64,000 bases of DNA from contig JARBJD010000003.1 of the NCBI GenBank assembly GCA_033064195.1, forward strand, positions 682,001-746,000, written 5' to 3'. This document shows, one piece after another, positions 43,966-56,800 of the stretch. The position numbers and the translations under genes were made by a program. Numbering within the stretch: position 1 is the first letter of the stretch; each line of letters starts with the position of its first letter. Under the pieces are notes generated by a model that worked only from the letters and a program-made list of their open reading frames with translations, was not told where the DNA came from and ran no database searches. Source of the stretch: Blattamonas nauphoetae. Taxonomy: Eukaryota > Preaxostyla > Oxymonadida.

Positions 43966-44045
43966 TGTCCATGGTCTGATCTCATTCTTGTGATGAAAAA
44001 GAGGTATGTGGCAATGAAAATGATATCCAAAAAATAAAATAGATC

Positions 44046-46953
44046 TTAATTGAATGATGAAATAGCATTTTCCGTCTGTTGGAGTGATTCGAGTTTACTA
44101 GACGAGATGAAGGATGGAATCTCATCTGAGGCTGCCGAATGTGTTGTTTCCCAAAATTCAGTTGGCGTTTCTGTGACTTTGGTCAATTCTGCGTTGATTG
44201 TCGGGTGACTCTGCATTGGTTCAGCTCTCGCCTTTCCTCTGATGGTGCCGAAAGAACTTGGAATGGCTCGAAGGCTCCAGCCATTCTTGACCGGAACAGC
44301 GTACATCCTCTCGCTCTCCTCACCCACTCCAAAGACTCTTCTTCCAGGCAATGTTGCAGCCATCCGATTTTGCACCTGAGCCTCCCTTCTCTCGACAGGC
44401 GGGGGGAGTGTTGTCGTGAAGGGCTTCTGATTTGTGGATGACAGTGAGAGGTCGAGAGTCTGAGTTGGCGGGGATGTGAAGGATGAAATCGTGGCTGCCA
44501 GTTTGGGTGTTGGCTGAGCAAGGTGACTCTTCTCATCGATCAGTTGTTGAAGGGATTCAAGCCCCTCAGCAAGTCGGTCCCTTTCCGCCCTGTCTTCCTC
44601 CCATCGCTGAACCATCATCTTCTCTCGTGCTTCCATTTCCTGAACACGGTTGAGGAGTTGCTTTCGCTGCTCTTCCTCCTCCAAAATGAGTGCACGCCAC
44701 TCCTCTTCTCGCTGCAACAACACTTCGACTCGCCGCCCGTACACTCTTTTCACTTTGTCTGTCCGTCGTTTCATCTCAACCTCACTCACCATCCCCTCCA
44801 GAGGCTGAGGAAGACCGCTCTCCATCCCCTCTTTCACATTGTCCTGTCCCAATTCCACTTCCATCTGAACTTGACTCAGTTCTCTCTCCACCGAAACAAG
44901 TTGCGCAAGCAGTCCTGCTCGTTCTGACTGAAGAACCGCATTTTCTTGTCTCAGTTTGTCCAACTCGGCCGAGTCAACTGAAGGGATCACAGCTGACGGC
45001 GAGTCTCCACGATGAGAGAGCGACATCAACTGTGGCCGAAGCGAGTCTGTGAGGACGATTCCGTGTTTGTCGATTGGGAGAGTGGACGGCCGTGAGGTCT
45101 GATTTGTCTTGATTTCTGTCAGTGTCTTCGCCAACTCGTTGACGATCTCACGGGACGAGGATTGGTCGCTCTGTCTCATCGCACTTCCTGAAGAACCCAC
45201 AAGTCGCATGAGGTGAGAACGTGCGTCTTCAGATGACATCGCATTTTCGGCCGACTCTCTTCGCAGGTCTTCGTTTTCGATCTGAGCCACATCGAGCGAG
45301 TTGTTGAGTGAAGCGATGAGTTCGGTCAGTTCCTCATTCTCCAACCGCAGATGGGCCAGTTCAGATCGGAGAGACGAGATGGAAGAAATCGAGCTGCTGA
45401 GAGACGACGACTCAGACGAGTTTGATGTTGGCGAGAGCGGTGTCGTGGTGTTTGGAACCATCCCAAATTGAGGGCTGAGTGATTGTTCATCAGGTGAGAT
45501 CCTCCCCGACTCCGATGAGTCGAGAGGAGTGATGGTTCGCGGACTCGCATTGGCAGACAAGACCGGTGAGATGCTTGTTTCGATGGCAGTGTGGAGTTTG
45601 TCGATGGTTGACTCGGCCAAATCGGACGAGGCAGACTCAGCTTGCTCCTCGTCTGTGCCGATGTTGAGTTCATCTGCGCCGATCTCTTCACCATCACTCA
45701 TCCTTTGGATCACTCCCTTCAGACGAGCTATTTCATTCCGAGCATTCTTCAGAAGGCGACGCAGTTCAGCAGGCGACTTCTCCTCATTCACCCGAACTGC
45801 ATTCTTCACCTTCTTCGCACGCTGCCCGAACTGCATCGTGGAGAGAGTTTCGATCGCATTTGTGGACGACCCCGACGAGCACAGGAGGAGGACTGTGCGG
45901 CAGTTCCCTCCGAACGTCTCCTGAAGGATCCGAGTCAGCTTCGAGTCGCGGTAAGGTATGTGCTTGCTCTTTCCGTCTGTCAGAGAGTTAATGACATTCC
46001 CCAAAGCCGACAGCGAGAGATTGATTTTCTTGGCTTCCTCCAGTTGCTGTCCCGTACAGCCTGTTTGCGAGATTTTTTCAGAACCGGCCAAGTCCACCAA
46101 ATAAAGACGGCCGACCTTTGTGGAGGGTGGATTGATAATGTTTTGGGTGAGAGATAACAGAAGGACAGTGTGAGAGCGAGAAGATCTTTCATTCATTCCA
46201 GTTGAGCTCACTTTTCGGTTCATATCACCAACCTTCAAGACGGTAAAGATATCAGAGCCCTGCGTACAACACTGTTCTGTGGCCCCTTCGATGTATATTC
46301 CTTTCGTTTTGTCTTCGCGGATGGCCAAGTTGACTTTTCGAGCTGAGGGGGTGACGAGTGAGAGAAGCAAGAAATATACCGTCAAGGAGATCTCTGATCT
46401 TTTCCTGGTAGATCTCAACATAACTGACGCGAACCATGAATTCACAATTCTCGGATTTTTCGGTAATCGTCTGGAAGAGGTGATTAATCATCCGAGGGAT
46501 AATTCCGGCTGTATCTTCAGTGATATCGTCTGGTCCCTAGAAGGGTAGTCTATAAATCGAAAAATACCATCATTGAGAATGTTTTTCCGGAAGAAGTTTG
46601 ACCATAAGCGAGAATAGTGCCATTCACACCCTCGAGGACATCTGATGACAAGGATGGCAAAAACAGCGAAAAAAGACACCTTCAACGACCTTTTTTGCAG
46701 TTACATTATAAATTTCTTCTTGGGTTACCTGGTAGGGAAAGACGAAGTCAAACGCAAAATGTTTCTCTCCATCTGGACACTACATCAGAGAAAGAATGAA
46801 GTGCGAGAATAGTCGTTTGAAACAAAGACATACATGCAAAACGAGAGATTTTTGATCATCGGAGACATCCACACAGAGATGACCGTTTTTGGACAATTCT
46901 AATTTGTTGAGCGGTCGAAAGCGGGCTAAAACAGCAATATTTCCAACGGACAT
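44046..46953 (-). CDS. Kinesin-1-like motor (conventional kinesin heavy chain family)
   Basis: Exons 46834-46953, 46680-46779, 46568-46641, 46380-46536 and 44046-46342 encode 915 aa. Introns are 31-54 nt. Motor motifs are [10 protein letters not shown]-loop [13 protein letters not shown] (the intron falls between MM and G), [20 protein letters not shown] and [22 protein letters not shown]. The end of the motor, [20 protein letters not shown], is the kinesin-1 signature. Coiled-coil segments alternate with Ser/Pro-rich linkers, and the C-terminal ~150 residues look globular/disordered. A TGATCAACCC motif lies ~80 bp upstream of the start. The family moves cargo toward microtubule plus ends. 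Confidence 0.85.
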
Positions 46954-47194
46954 TTCTGTTTTTCAAAAAACGTGAAAGATATTACGAATCTTTCATCAGG
47001 AACGAACATCAGTATCCAAGTGTCTTCCATGGGTTGATCAGATCGGAAAGCTGGAAAAACAAGAAATGTGAAATGCTATAGATACACACAAACACATCAC
47101 AGAAAAATGAAGATTTGAAGAATATCAATCTGCGATTGTGAGTCTGCGCTTCAATAAAAAATGACGAACGATCTCATCGGACGAGACAAATCTT

Positions 47195-48755
47195 CTAAAG
47201 AAACATGGCTAAATCAAAATAATCTGGAGCAGCGGGATGCGGGGAGCTGGCAAATTTGATAAAATGCCGAAGGCACGTTCTCCCAGAAAGTATGAGAAAG
47301 GCACCTTTGTTGATGTCACCACAATACCCAGGAGCTGAAAATAAAGTGGCCTACAGTATAAAAAGATATATAAAGAGAGTATTTGAACAAGGACGACAAT
47401 ATGCAGATAAATGAAGAGATACAAGTTGATTGCCATGAGTCAATGAATATCCATCGTCCTGCATCTCATGGGAGCGTACAATGAATTCCAGTCCATTTGC
47501 AGCCAGAAAAGCCTGAAGTTTAGGAAGAGAATAATGACGTTGGGAGGGGATGATGGGGTTGAGCAAAATGATGAGACGGTGTCGAAAAGAATGTAAACGT
47601 GTGTGTAGTCAGGCCCAAAGCTGGCACCATATGGACGTAAACTCGGATGCAATCCGTTTAGCTCAATTGGATCACTCCACTAGGAGAAATGAAAAAAGTG
47701 TACGTTGGATGAAGAACCAAACGAGCATTTGTGCCATCAATGCTTCTCCACCTTCATCACCTGGCTGACAAAATCTGTTAATGGTATTGATTTCATCGAT
47801 AAGAATCCCTTTCCGCTTCCACAGCCCACCATGCTAAATGAGAGATTCAGAACAATCAGACAGAAAAAGTCAATAATTTTGGAGAAATATGGCGAATACC
47901 ACCACAAAAACTTTTCTATTGATGACAGCTGCGAGTGGGAGCGCGTTGAATGTGTGCATGAAGTTGGCATAGACTGTTGCGTTATATTTGTGATGAACCT
48001 CATTCTTAAAGCCATAGTTCAAGGTACAAATCTCACATTCATGATTTCCCCTCAAAAGATGGACAGAAGCAGGGCAGGCAAGCTTGTAAGCAAGTAATGT
48101 GAAAACGATCTAAAAGCATTACGAAAAAAGCCATCAAACTTCACTCCCAAATGAGCCTCGATCAACAAAATCACCATTCACAAGATATGGATTGTCTGCA
48201 GAAGGAGGTCCGTTCACTTCAAAGACATGGAGGAGGTCGAAGAATTGTCCATGTGTGTCTCCCTATATTGACAAATCATGAAGAAAGTGATGGAAAGCAC
48301 ATATAATCAGTCGGTTGTGAGAATATGGATGGTTGTTTATAAACGATAGTGTGATTATTGAAGAAAATTTCATACCAGTACTGTCAATCTTTGTCCGTCA
48401 TTTACTTTCAATTCAAGGACATTTGGAAGTGTTTCCAGGAGAGCTCGACCTTGTTCCAACAATTGACTTGCTTGTTGCATTGAGAGAGTTTTCTGAGCTT
48501 TAAAAAAGTGGATCAGTTTCGCTGGAATGATAGAACAAGAATGTGAAACAAAATATGGTGCAAACGGACAAAGTCAACAGTGATTTGAGAAGGGAGAATG
48601 ATGGAATCGGCCGATGCGACCATGCCTGTCTGAAGTTCAAGAGAAGAACGAAGACACACGATAGCTCTGACTTCGGATTAACCTCCGAGCTTTCTGCATG
48701 AAATGTGGCAAAAATGATTGTACCGAGAACTAACCAGTTTAGCTTTTGGAGGCAT
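47195..48755 (-). CDS. PP5-like protein Ser/Thr phosphatase lacking TPR domain
   Basis: I assemble about eight exons from MPPKAKL at 48755 to a TAG at 47195. The metallophosphatase motifs are all present: [40 protein letters not shown], and [19 protein letters not shown] followed by [15 protein letters not shown]. The lead-in [20 protein letters not shown] and the linker to the GDTHG core match PP5/PPEF, where TPRs normally precede it. Here only about 20 residues precede, so the autoinhibitory TPR domain is absent. Several donors are gtttg or gtatg. The first intron is the least certain. The C-terminus ends in a short hydrophobic helix, YFDLAMFL. Confidence 0.8.
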
Positions 48756-49070
48756 GTGTTCTTTGAGATTTGAGTGGTTTTGACGATGGGTCGATCGTTC
48801 GAACCTGATCAAAACAGAAGGACAGGTTTGAACCTCTATGATAGGTATCTTCATTCAGCAGATGGGCCTTTTTTCAGGACAATGAAGGGATTTTTCTGTT
48901 TGTTAGACATGTTTTAACAAAAAGAAGAATCGTCATGGAGAAAAATGAGCACTTTCAGGTTGATATCCAATAAAAGAGTTAATAAATGAATTGTCCTCCT
49001 GCAGTCGTTTACTGCTTGATGGAGCTTTGCCAATACTCAAAATTATTTCATTCAGTCGAATGTGCACCCT
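48756..49070. other. Intergenic region upstream of the PP5-like gene
   Basis: About 315 bp. Near 48790 it holds a CGATCGACCC string (minus strand), 35-40 nt from the start and like the recurring GATC motif. Nothing else recognised. Confidence 0.3.
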
Positions 49071-50216
49071 TCACTGTCGCAGCGTCGATTTCACCTGACC
49101 AAGAAGACTTGACAATGGAATATCACTCAAGGATTTCGGAGAAGGTTCAGGTGGGTCGTTTTCAAATGGGTCATACTCTTCGTTGTCATCAGGGACCTTG
49201 CGGTGAGTGACTGACGCAGGAGGTGTGATTCGAACACGCTTTTCCGATTCGATTTTCATCTGAAGCGACGCCGTTGGTTTGAGAGATGAAAGTACGGGAG
49301 GCAATTTCCCGCTTTCAGCCAGCTGTGCACGTCCTTCATAGTCCTCTTTCTTCTTCTGGATTTCTTCCTTGAATTCGTCGAGGATTGCCAGCATATCAGA
49401 ATCATTAGTGATCATATCACTGGTGATCTGCGTGTACTGAGAAAAGTCTTCCGGTGTGAGGTCAGATTCGGATTTTAAGAAAAGTGGCATTATCTCACTC
49501 AGTTCATTTGATTTCAGGTCCTTGACAACAGCCAGGTAATTCGCTAGCATTTGAATGAACTATATTCAGTTAACGAAGTGTAAAACAGACTTCTTTTGTG
49601 ATTTTTGTGTATTCATCATCATCATCCTCTTCATCTAATGAAATTGGCTTTGACTCAGTTGATCCTCCAATATAAACATGTGGAGTTTGAGGCATCGTTG
49701 GCCCCAGTATTGTTCGAGTATCAGCTGTATATGGTGTTTGTTCATATGAATAATGTTGAGTTTGATGCTGACTTGGTTGGATATCCTGATGAAAGGTCAG
49801 AAAAGTACAAAGCAAACAGATGTAGAATTGATGAGATTCATCAGGGTTTGAACTTCAAGCGGACTGTAAGTTTCTCGATCTCGCCAAATCCTTAGAACTC
49901 GAATGATCGAATCTTTGACTGAAGAATCGAATGAGCCATCCATATTTTGAAAAGATCGGACAAAAGCATCGTAAAATGGTTTCGAGAAAACAAGTGTTTT
50001 TCTTTTAGCTTTCTGTACCACATCGTTGGCAACGAAAAACAAGATCTTCTTCTTTGCTGGTTCAGCTGCGCGAAATGCGTTTTCCCAATCATAAACGATA
50101 TCCATGACATATCGTTTTTGAAAAATAATGTATTGAGAGAGACCTTCAATGCTATCCTGTTGAGCATTTACAGTGTCGAGTTTCTGCTTGAAAGAGACAT
50201 GGTCAAAGCCTGACAT
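49071..50216 (-). CDS. RPRD1/Rtt103-like RNA polymerase II CTD-interacting (CID) protein
   Basis: Exons 49818-50216, 49591-49785 and 49071-49559 are separated by 32- and 31-nt introns and encode 360 aa. The N-terminal ~130 residues are a CID domain: FKQKLDTVNAQQDSIEGLSQ, IVYDWENAFRAAEPAKKKIL, FFVANDVVQKAKRK, RVLRIWRDRETYS. This helical domain binds phosphorylated RNA polymerase II tails. An acidic linker (LDEEDDDDEYTK) and a coiled-coil region (FKEEIQKKKEDYEGRAQLAE) follow, as in RPRD1 proteins. It would act in transcription termination or 3'-end processing. It could equally be called Rtt103. Confidence 0.8.
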
Positions 50217-50314
50217 CAAATCCTATCAGGGAAACAGAATATAAAAGACATCAAAAACGTGAGTGACAAGCTAAATCGAAACATACAGCAGGATCGATGA
50301 GAGAAGGATGAAAG

Positions 50315-50488
50315 ATGGAATTATTGAGGGACGATCAATTCAACTGTGTTTTCAAGGTGATTCCAATCCTTCCGAAAAAGAGCTGCTCACCGAAAAAACA
50401 CGGTTTAATCTCATTAGTGGAATCTGAGCTAAAATTTGACTATTTCAAGCCGAAAGAGACAATCTCTCAGAAGAAGCTAGCTGAATGA
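50315..50488 (+). CDS. Possible 57-aa small gene
   Basis: An uninterrupted small frame opens MELLRDDQFNCVFKVIPILP and ends QKKLAE. It occupies most of the 340-bp gap between the RPRD1-like and UBA5 genes and has no overlap with either. It is Lys/Leu-rich with no recognised domain. A GATCGATGAG string sits just before it. Coding status is open: the gap is otherwise empty, but a chance frame of this length is not rare. Confidence 0.3.
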   Translation: MELLRDDQFNCVFKVIPILPKKSCSPKKHGLISLVESELKFDYFKPKETISQKKLAE

Positions 50489-50562
50489 ATTGCAAAGAGA
50501 GGATCTGACTTGGCCCAGACAGTCGGAGATTGAATGAAAATTGTGGAAACAAAAGAATGGGG

Positions 50563-51851
50563 TTATTCTCCTTTCTTCTGAACTTGCCTGAGAAGGGCCT
50601 GGAAGTCCTGGACAGTTTGAGCACTTTCAGACGGCTCCTCTTTGTCCTTTGCAGCAGGCGGTTCGATCGTCATCTCCTGATACTGTCGATATAAGAATGG
50701 AGTCACTTCGAAATGCTGGTCCGCCTCTCCGCTCTCGTCAATGATTTCAATTCCAGCAAACTGAGAACTTGGTGCGCTTTCCTTCTTTTCTGGGGCAGGT
50801 GCGGCAGCCTTTGCCTCAGATACCATTTTTTCCTTGGTTGCTGCCCATTCTGCCTGCCTTTGAACGCATAATTTGTTTGAACAGGTCAAGTTTGGCTGGA
50901 TAGGGATTGCAGGGAAGAAATCTTTCAAGGCATTATATCCAATGTAAGAAATGACTTCACCGAATCCCAACAGATACTTTAAAGCATTTTGAGACAAGAT
51001 TCCAGCCACAATTCCCATTGTTGTTGGGAGTGACGCTGAGCAGACATCGGTACGTTTGATTGACTTCTCGTCAATTCCTTCAGCAACAAGAAGGGGTGGA
51101 GCACATTCAAAACATGCAGTTGCACCTGGTTGCATGAATTGAACATGACCTGAGATGGCAGTCTCACTAACACCACTCTCGAACCAGCACAGACAAAGTT
51201 CCAAGCAAACTTGATTGACAGCATGCCGTGCTGCATGATTGTCAACACAACTAATGACTAAATCAACCTTTCTTGGTCTAGAAATGATGGAGGAAAGAAG
51301 TGAACTATACGTTTGGTTAACATCTTGTTGTGTTGTTCCTTGAGTCTGAAGAATGTTCGACATCCGTTCATAGTTTTCCAATGTTGTAATATCAAAATTG
51401 TTGGGAATAATCTCCACATCAGGATTGATTTCATTTAGTGATTGTTTAGCTGCATCCGTCTTTGACAAATTCTCCTAAACATCACAACATAGAATTCAAT
51501 GAGATCACTGAATGAATTTAGAACATACACGAGCATGCTTAGGTGTGTAGAAACTGCGATTCATATTTGCGAGTTCGACTTTGTCATAATCGAAAATAAT
51601 CAGTTTACCGATTCCACATCGAGTAAGATGATCAACAACGACACTTCCAATGCCTCCAATTCCAACAACAGCAACTGATTTCTGCCGAATTTCATCATAA
51701 TTCTTCACAATCCCCATCTTTTTAATCGCCATCAGCCGGCTATAGGGGTTCTGAAAGTGATGAATAGTTCACGAAAAGAGAGAAATCTACGTGAGTGAAT
51801 GAATTTGGATACCTCGCTATTCACTTTATCATCCATCATCGATTTTGACAT
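50563..51851 (-). CDS. UBA5: UBA5, UFM1-activating enzyme (E1)
   Basis: Exons 51813-51851, 51529-51750 and 50563-51474 encode 390 aa. Introns are 62 and 54 nt (gtatcc, gtatgt). The adenylation domain shows [33 protein letters not shown] (nucleotide loop), [15 protein letters not shown] and [12 protein letters not shown]. The catalytic Cys lies in [17 protein letters not shown] (~233), as in UBA5. Zinc-binding Cys pairs are CFECAPP and CSNKLC. The tail ends with a short acidic region where UBA5 binds UFM1 and UFC1. It activates UFM1 for transfer, a pathway tied to ER ribosomes. It diverges from V-ATPase C with 161 bp between starts. Confidence 0.92.
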
Positions 51852-51995
51852 CCAGATTATTTTTCGATGGGACGTGTCGAATCGAGGCGTCGAACTTAAG
51901 AGACTTGTGTGGATGTTTACGAAATTGTTTCAGCAAATATTCGCTATGTGGCAACGTCATGTGGCGAATTAGATAGAAACGGTGTTACTGAGGGG

Positions 51996-52005
51996 TTCGA
52001 TCAAG
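51996..52005 (+). promoter_or_regulatory. TTCGATCAAG candidate core-promoter motif, V-ATPase C
   Basis: It lies 7 nt before the start codon at 52013 and matches the recurring T[TC]GATCRA pattern. Confidence 0.3.
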
Positions 52006-52012
52006 ATTTGTG

Positions 52013-53599
52013 ATGGAGTCATACTTCGTTGTGTCACTTCCTGGGAATCCTGATCCCCAAACAACCTTTTCCCAGCTTCAGTCAGCTATTGGTGGAATAG
52101 AACCTCTTCATAAACTGAATATTCCAGAACTCAAAGTTGGGACACTTGACACTCTATTAACTGTTGGAGATTCAATTGAAAAGTTTGATCAGAATGCTCA
52201 ACAAATCTGCTTCCGTCTTGAGAAGCAGATTTATGAATTCCAACAAAATGAGGATTTAATCGAGGTCAACAAAAGTTTGTTCGCTTTTTCTTCTTAAAAG
52301 AATATTACTCAAATTTTTATACCTTTCTTAACGTCATATGACATATATGCATTTCCTTTTTCCTTTTTAGATCCAATTTCATCTCTGCTGACCAATTTCA
52401 AATGGGATGACTCCAAGTATCATGCAGCCACTCGAACACTTCCCTCCATTTGTGAAGAGTTGACAGAAGTTTGCCCATCTTCCTTTTCCAGCATTCTTCC
52501 CAACACTTTTATAATTCATTGTTTGTTTATTCTTTCGTCAGGAAATTGCACGTATCGATCAACAAATGAAAGACCGTGCACAAGACTTCAACGCTACAAA
52601 GACACAGATTACTTCCATAGCTCGTCGCCAGAGGTTTTCAATTTATATTCTTTTTATCTCATTCTCTCTGGGAATCAGTGGAACAATCGCGGCAAGAAAT
52701 CTCGCCGAATTCGTGACAAAGGAAGACATTGTTGAAACAGAAAAACTTACAACCCTCTTTTTTGTGATTCCAAAGTCTGTTTCATCACGTCGCATCAATC
52801 TCATCAATCCCAATCATACAATTCTCTTTTTTCCTCCAGGTCCTCTGTAAAGGAATGGACAAAGACTTATGATACCCTCACAGATTTTGTTGTTCCGTTC
52901 TCGTCCAGGTCTGTGTCTTTTTTCCATTCATCCATCAAGGCGGCTTGCTGAGGATGATCAATCTGTTCTGTTCACTGTGGTTCTCTTCAAAAATGTCGCC
53001 GACGAGTATAAATCCAAGGCTAGAGAGTTAAAGTTTGTTCCCATGATCGATTGGATGACTTCTCTTCTTAGATATCTTCCAAGAGATTTTACTTACACTG
53101 GAGAAACGGCCGAATCTCTCAAACAAGAAGAAGAGGATTTACAAAAGAAGTACTCACAACAACTGGCTTGTTCTTCTTTTCGTTTCTTGACTGTCTCTCC
53201 TTTTTAGGCCGAATACATGGCGTGGTGCAAAAATGCTTACGAAGAGGCACTTCTATGTTGGATCCACCTGAAAGTCATCCGTGTCTTTGTTGAATCTGTT
53301 TTACGATATGGCCTTCCAGTCAATTTCCAAGCTGTGGTTATTTTGGTTTGCCTATCTTCACCTATCAATATTTCCCCCTACCAACATCATAACAGCCCAA
53401 AAAGAAGACCACAAAGAAAATCATTGAAGTACTCAGTGAAAAGTATAAGGATGGTTCATATAGTTCCCTTATTACAGATGACGGAAAACAGAAGAAGAAG
53501 AAAGAAAAGGTTGATTTCAAAGAAGGTGATGAGTCTCAACTCTATCCGTTTGTTTTCATTAACTGCCCTTTGCTTGCAAGAATGGTATCGTCGCGGTAA
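52013..53599 (+). CDS. ATP6V1C: V-type H+-ATPase subunit C
   Basis: About eight exons: 52013-52274, 52371-52468, 52542-52633, 52679-52774, 52840-52908, 52940 to ~53160, ~53209 to ~53346, and ~53395-53599. Landmarks are [64 protein letters not shown] and, near the C-terminus, [20 protein letters not shown] followed by PVNFQAVV. Subunit C clamps the stator and V1 head and controls reversible assembly. The intron before [13 protein letters not shown] has no in-phase GT donor; a GC donor after QQL would fit. The C-terminus ([14 protein letters not shown]) corresponds to the usual YPYV end. Confidence 0.9.
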
Positions 53600-53807
53600 G
53601 ATTCCGTTCCGATGTCATTCAGTTCTCACTCCACTCACACCACGTTCTTTATGTATCATTCACGAAAACAATGCTTTTTTTGAAGATAACATCAATTTAT
53701 AGACTCCTTGTGACTAAACAAACGGATTTGTCTGATCGTCCCGTAACTTCAAAAACAATCAAATCTCATCGCATTTTTGCCCTTCTTGATTTTCTTCATT
53801 CTTCCGG

Positions 53808-56800
53808 ATGATAAAAGACGGAAAGGATGAAATGGAACGGAACATTGCTGCCTTAGGAACCTGGGTTATCGCTGATGCCTTTCGTGTCAGAACAGAAAAG
53901 AAAATTGGAGCAGGCTCGTTCGGACATGTCTACAAAGCGGTTGTCCAAGGAACAGGAGAAGAAGTAGCTGTCAAAGTCGAACCTTCAAATTGTAAATCAC
54001 CCTGTCTCTACTACGAAACGCGGCTGTACAGACTTCTCCAAGGCCAAGTCGGAATTCCGAATGTAAGATGGTACGGGGTGGAAGCCGGCTACAATATTAT
54101 GGTTATGGACCTTCTTGGGGCTTCTCTTGATGATCTTTTTGTCCGATGCAATCGCCGATTCAGCCTGCAAACAGTTCTCATGATTGCTGAGCAGGTTATT
54201 TCTCGCGTTGAATATCTTCATTCAAAGGACTTCATCCACCGCGATTTAAAACCAGGTAACCTCACAATTGGTCGTGGAAAAAAAGGAAATGTCATCTATC
54301 TCATCGATCTCGGACTGTCAAAGCGATATCGCGACAATAAAACACACCAGCACATCGCATATCGTGAAACCAAAGGTATCACGGGTACAGTGCGATATTC
54401 CAGCATGAACGCCCACATTGGCATCGAAGGCTCAAGACGAGACGATCTTGAATCACTTGCATACATTTTCATCGAGTTTCTCACAGGCACCCTCCCATGG
54501 TCCAGAGTGAAAGAAGGAAGCAAAAGAAAGAAATTCATGCGTATTGGTGATCTGAAAATGAGTATTCCAATCGAAGAGCTGTGTAAAGGACTCCCACAGG
54601 AATTTGCCACTTACCTGACCTATTGTCGAAGTTTGTCAGAGTTCAATCAATCCTCTCAAATCTCTTTCGCCCATTTCTCTTTTTCTCATCATCATATGCA
54701 CTTTTCCATCTCTCCGTTTCAGGCCTTCGTTTCGATGAAAAACCAGACTACTCCTATCTTCGACGCTTATTCCGTGGTCTTTTCAACAAAGAAGGTTTTT
54801 CGAAAGATGTTAAGTTCGATTGGGTGAAGGAAGAGAAGGAGCCAGAGAAAGCGGGCAAGAACCAACAAGAACAACAAATCAAACTGTTTGATGATGATGG
54901 AGCTGTGAACGAAAGAGCTCAACTTGATTGGAAGAATGACCATAGGATTATTGGGAGTGAGGATGGGTCAGAACGCGAGTTTATTCGGCGAGAGAACGAG
55001 AAACTTCAGTCTCAAAGAAAGGTCAGAGACGATCGTGAAAACAGCCGAATGCGAAGTAATCGTGGAAAAGATGCACAATCTAGCTGGCGTAATCCAACTC
55101 ACGTATCTCAAACAAATCCTGTTCCTTCTGGAGTTGTCCGAACTAACATTAACAGATCAACAGCGGACAACCGCGGAAAAGGGACTCTTGGACTCAATTC
55201 ACAACAACAACACGAACGAAACCGACGTGCAAAGAATGCCCGAACACAACTTGCTGTTTATAAGAAGGGAATGATCGACCCGCGCGAAAAGGAAAAAGAG
55301 TGGGCGCGAGAGAGGGAAATGGAGAAGGAAAGGGAAAAAGTTCGGAGAGAAGAACAAGAAAATGGGAGAGAGCGGCGACGGGAGAAGCAGAAAACGAAGG
55401 AGATGATGATGGAACAGGAACGACAACTACGAAAAAACCAGCGAGCACAGAAGCAGAAAGAAGAAAAGGAAAAAGAGGAAAAGAGAAAGGAAAGGGAGGA
55501 GAAGAGAAAAGCAGAAATGGAGCAGGAACGGTTGAACGAAGAAGCGGAATTCAAACGTCAGCTCGAACAGACAAATCAGCCTGGCTCTCCCGTTGAAACC
55601 CCCAACGACGCTTCCCCAAGCAAGCCTCAACTCCCAACTCCACAAGTCCACCTTCTCACAACATCAACTGAGACCCAAAGGAGGAAGGAGCGACTGAAGA
55701 TGGAGCGGCTGAAGAAGATGAGCATGGGCATCTATCTCAACAAGGCCACTGCTGACCTCACCTCCGACCCGCACGAGCCAACGGGCCGACCAGACCAGAT
55801 CATCCCTCTCGGACTGTCCCAAACTCATCGACCGGTGCAGGAAACCCCCACACCCATTTCTGCCCCAGTCAAGCCGAGGGAAACCCCCACACCCATTTCT
55901 GCCCCAGTCAAGCCGAGGGAAACCACAAAGACGAAGACACGAGATGTTATCAATGAATGGGACGACTTCTCCAAAGCTCCTCGGACCAACGTCCTCCTCT
56001 CCTTCTCCCACCCCTCCCAACCCAAAACAGACACCACTTCATCACCTCCCAACGACACTTCTACACCAAAAGACTCTCCCCCGAGAGACTTACCCTCAGT
56101 TTTTGTTGAAACCTCAAAACCACTCTTTCCCTCCTCACAATCACATCTCCCACAGCCACCACTTCAAGCACAACAACCATCCACTCCACCATTCCCATCT
56201 CCAACCACTTCAACCCCAACCAGCGTCTCACCATCACCTCTCTCACAATCACCAGTCACTCGCCCTCAAACACATTTCGGCATTCCACAAATCAATCCTG
56301 AGTTGAAGAACGAGGCAGACATCACAAAAGCAGTGATGCTGACGAAGGAGGACATCATCCCAGACGACAAAGACCGAATTGTGATGGTCGACATGACAAC
56401 CAGCATGAAGAAGATCCTTCGGCCTTCCATTCCTCTCGCTGCTGTCCCACTTCCACAACTTTCCAGCACGCTCTCCGCTTCACTTCCTCCCGAAGCATCC
56501 ATCGGTTCAAAAGAACCCTCTGGGCACCAGGAGGATGGAGACAGGAAAGATGACGAGCAAGATTCTGTTGGACGAGGACAGGGACAGACACCGGTCCCTC
56601 TCTCCCCGTCTGCTCAGCTTCGCTCTGGCCTCACCATGGCCAAAGCAGCCGACCAGGAAATCATTGATGGGCCAATCGCCAACACTCGCTACTTCCCCTT
56701 CTTCGCTCCAGCTGACGAGACGTCTTCACGGTATTCGAGGCCATCACTCTTCTCGCGGCATCATCCACCATTGTTCAATCAAAACGGGCTGATTGTAAAG

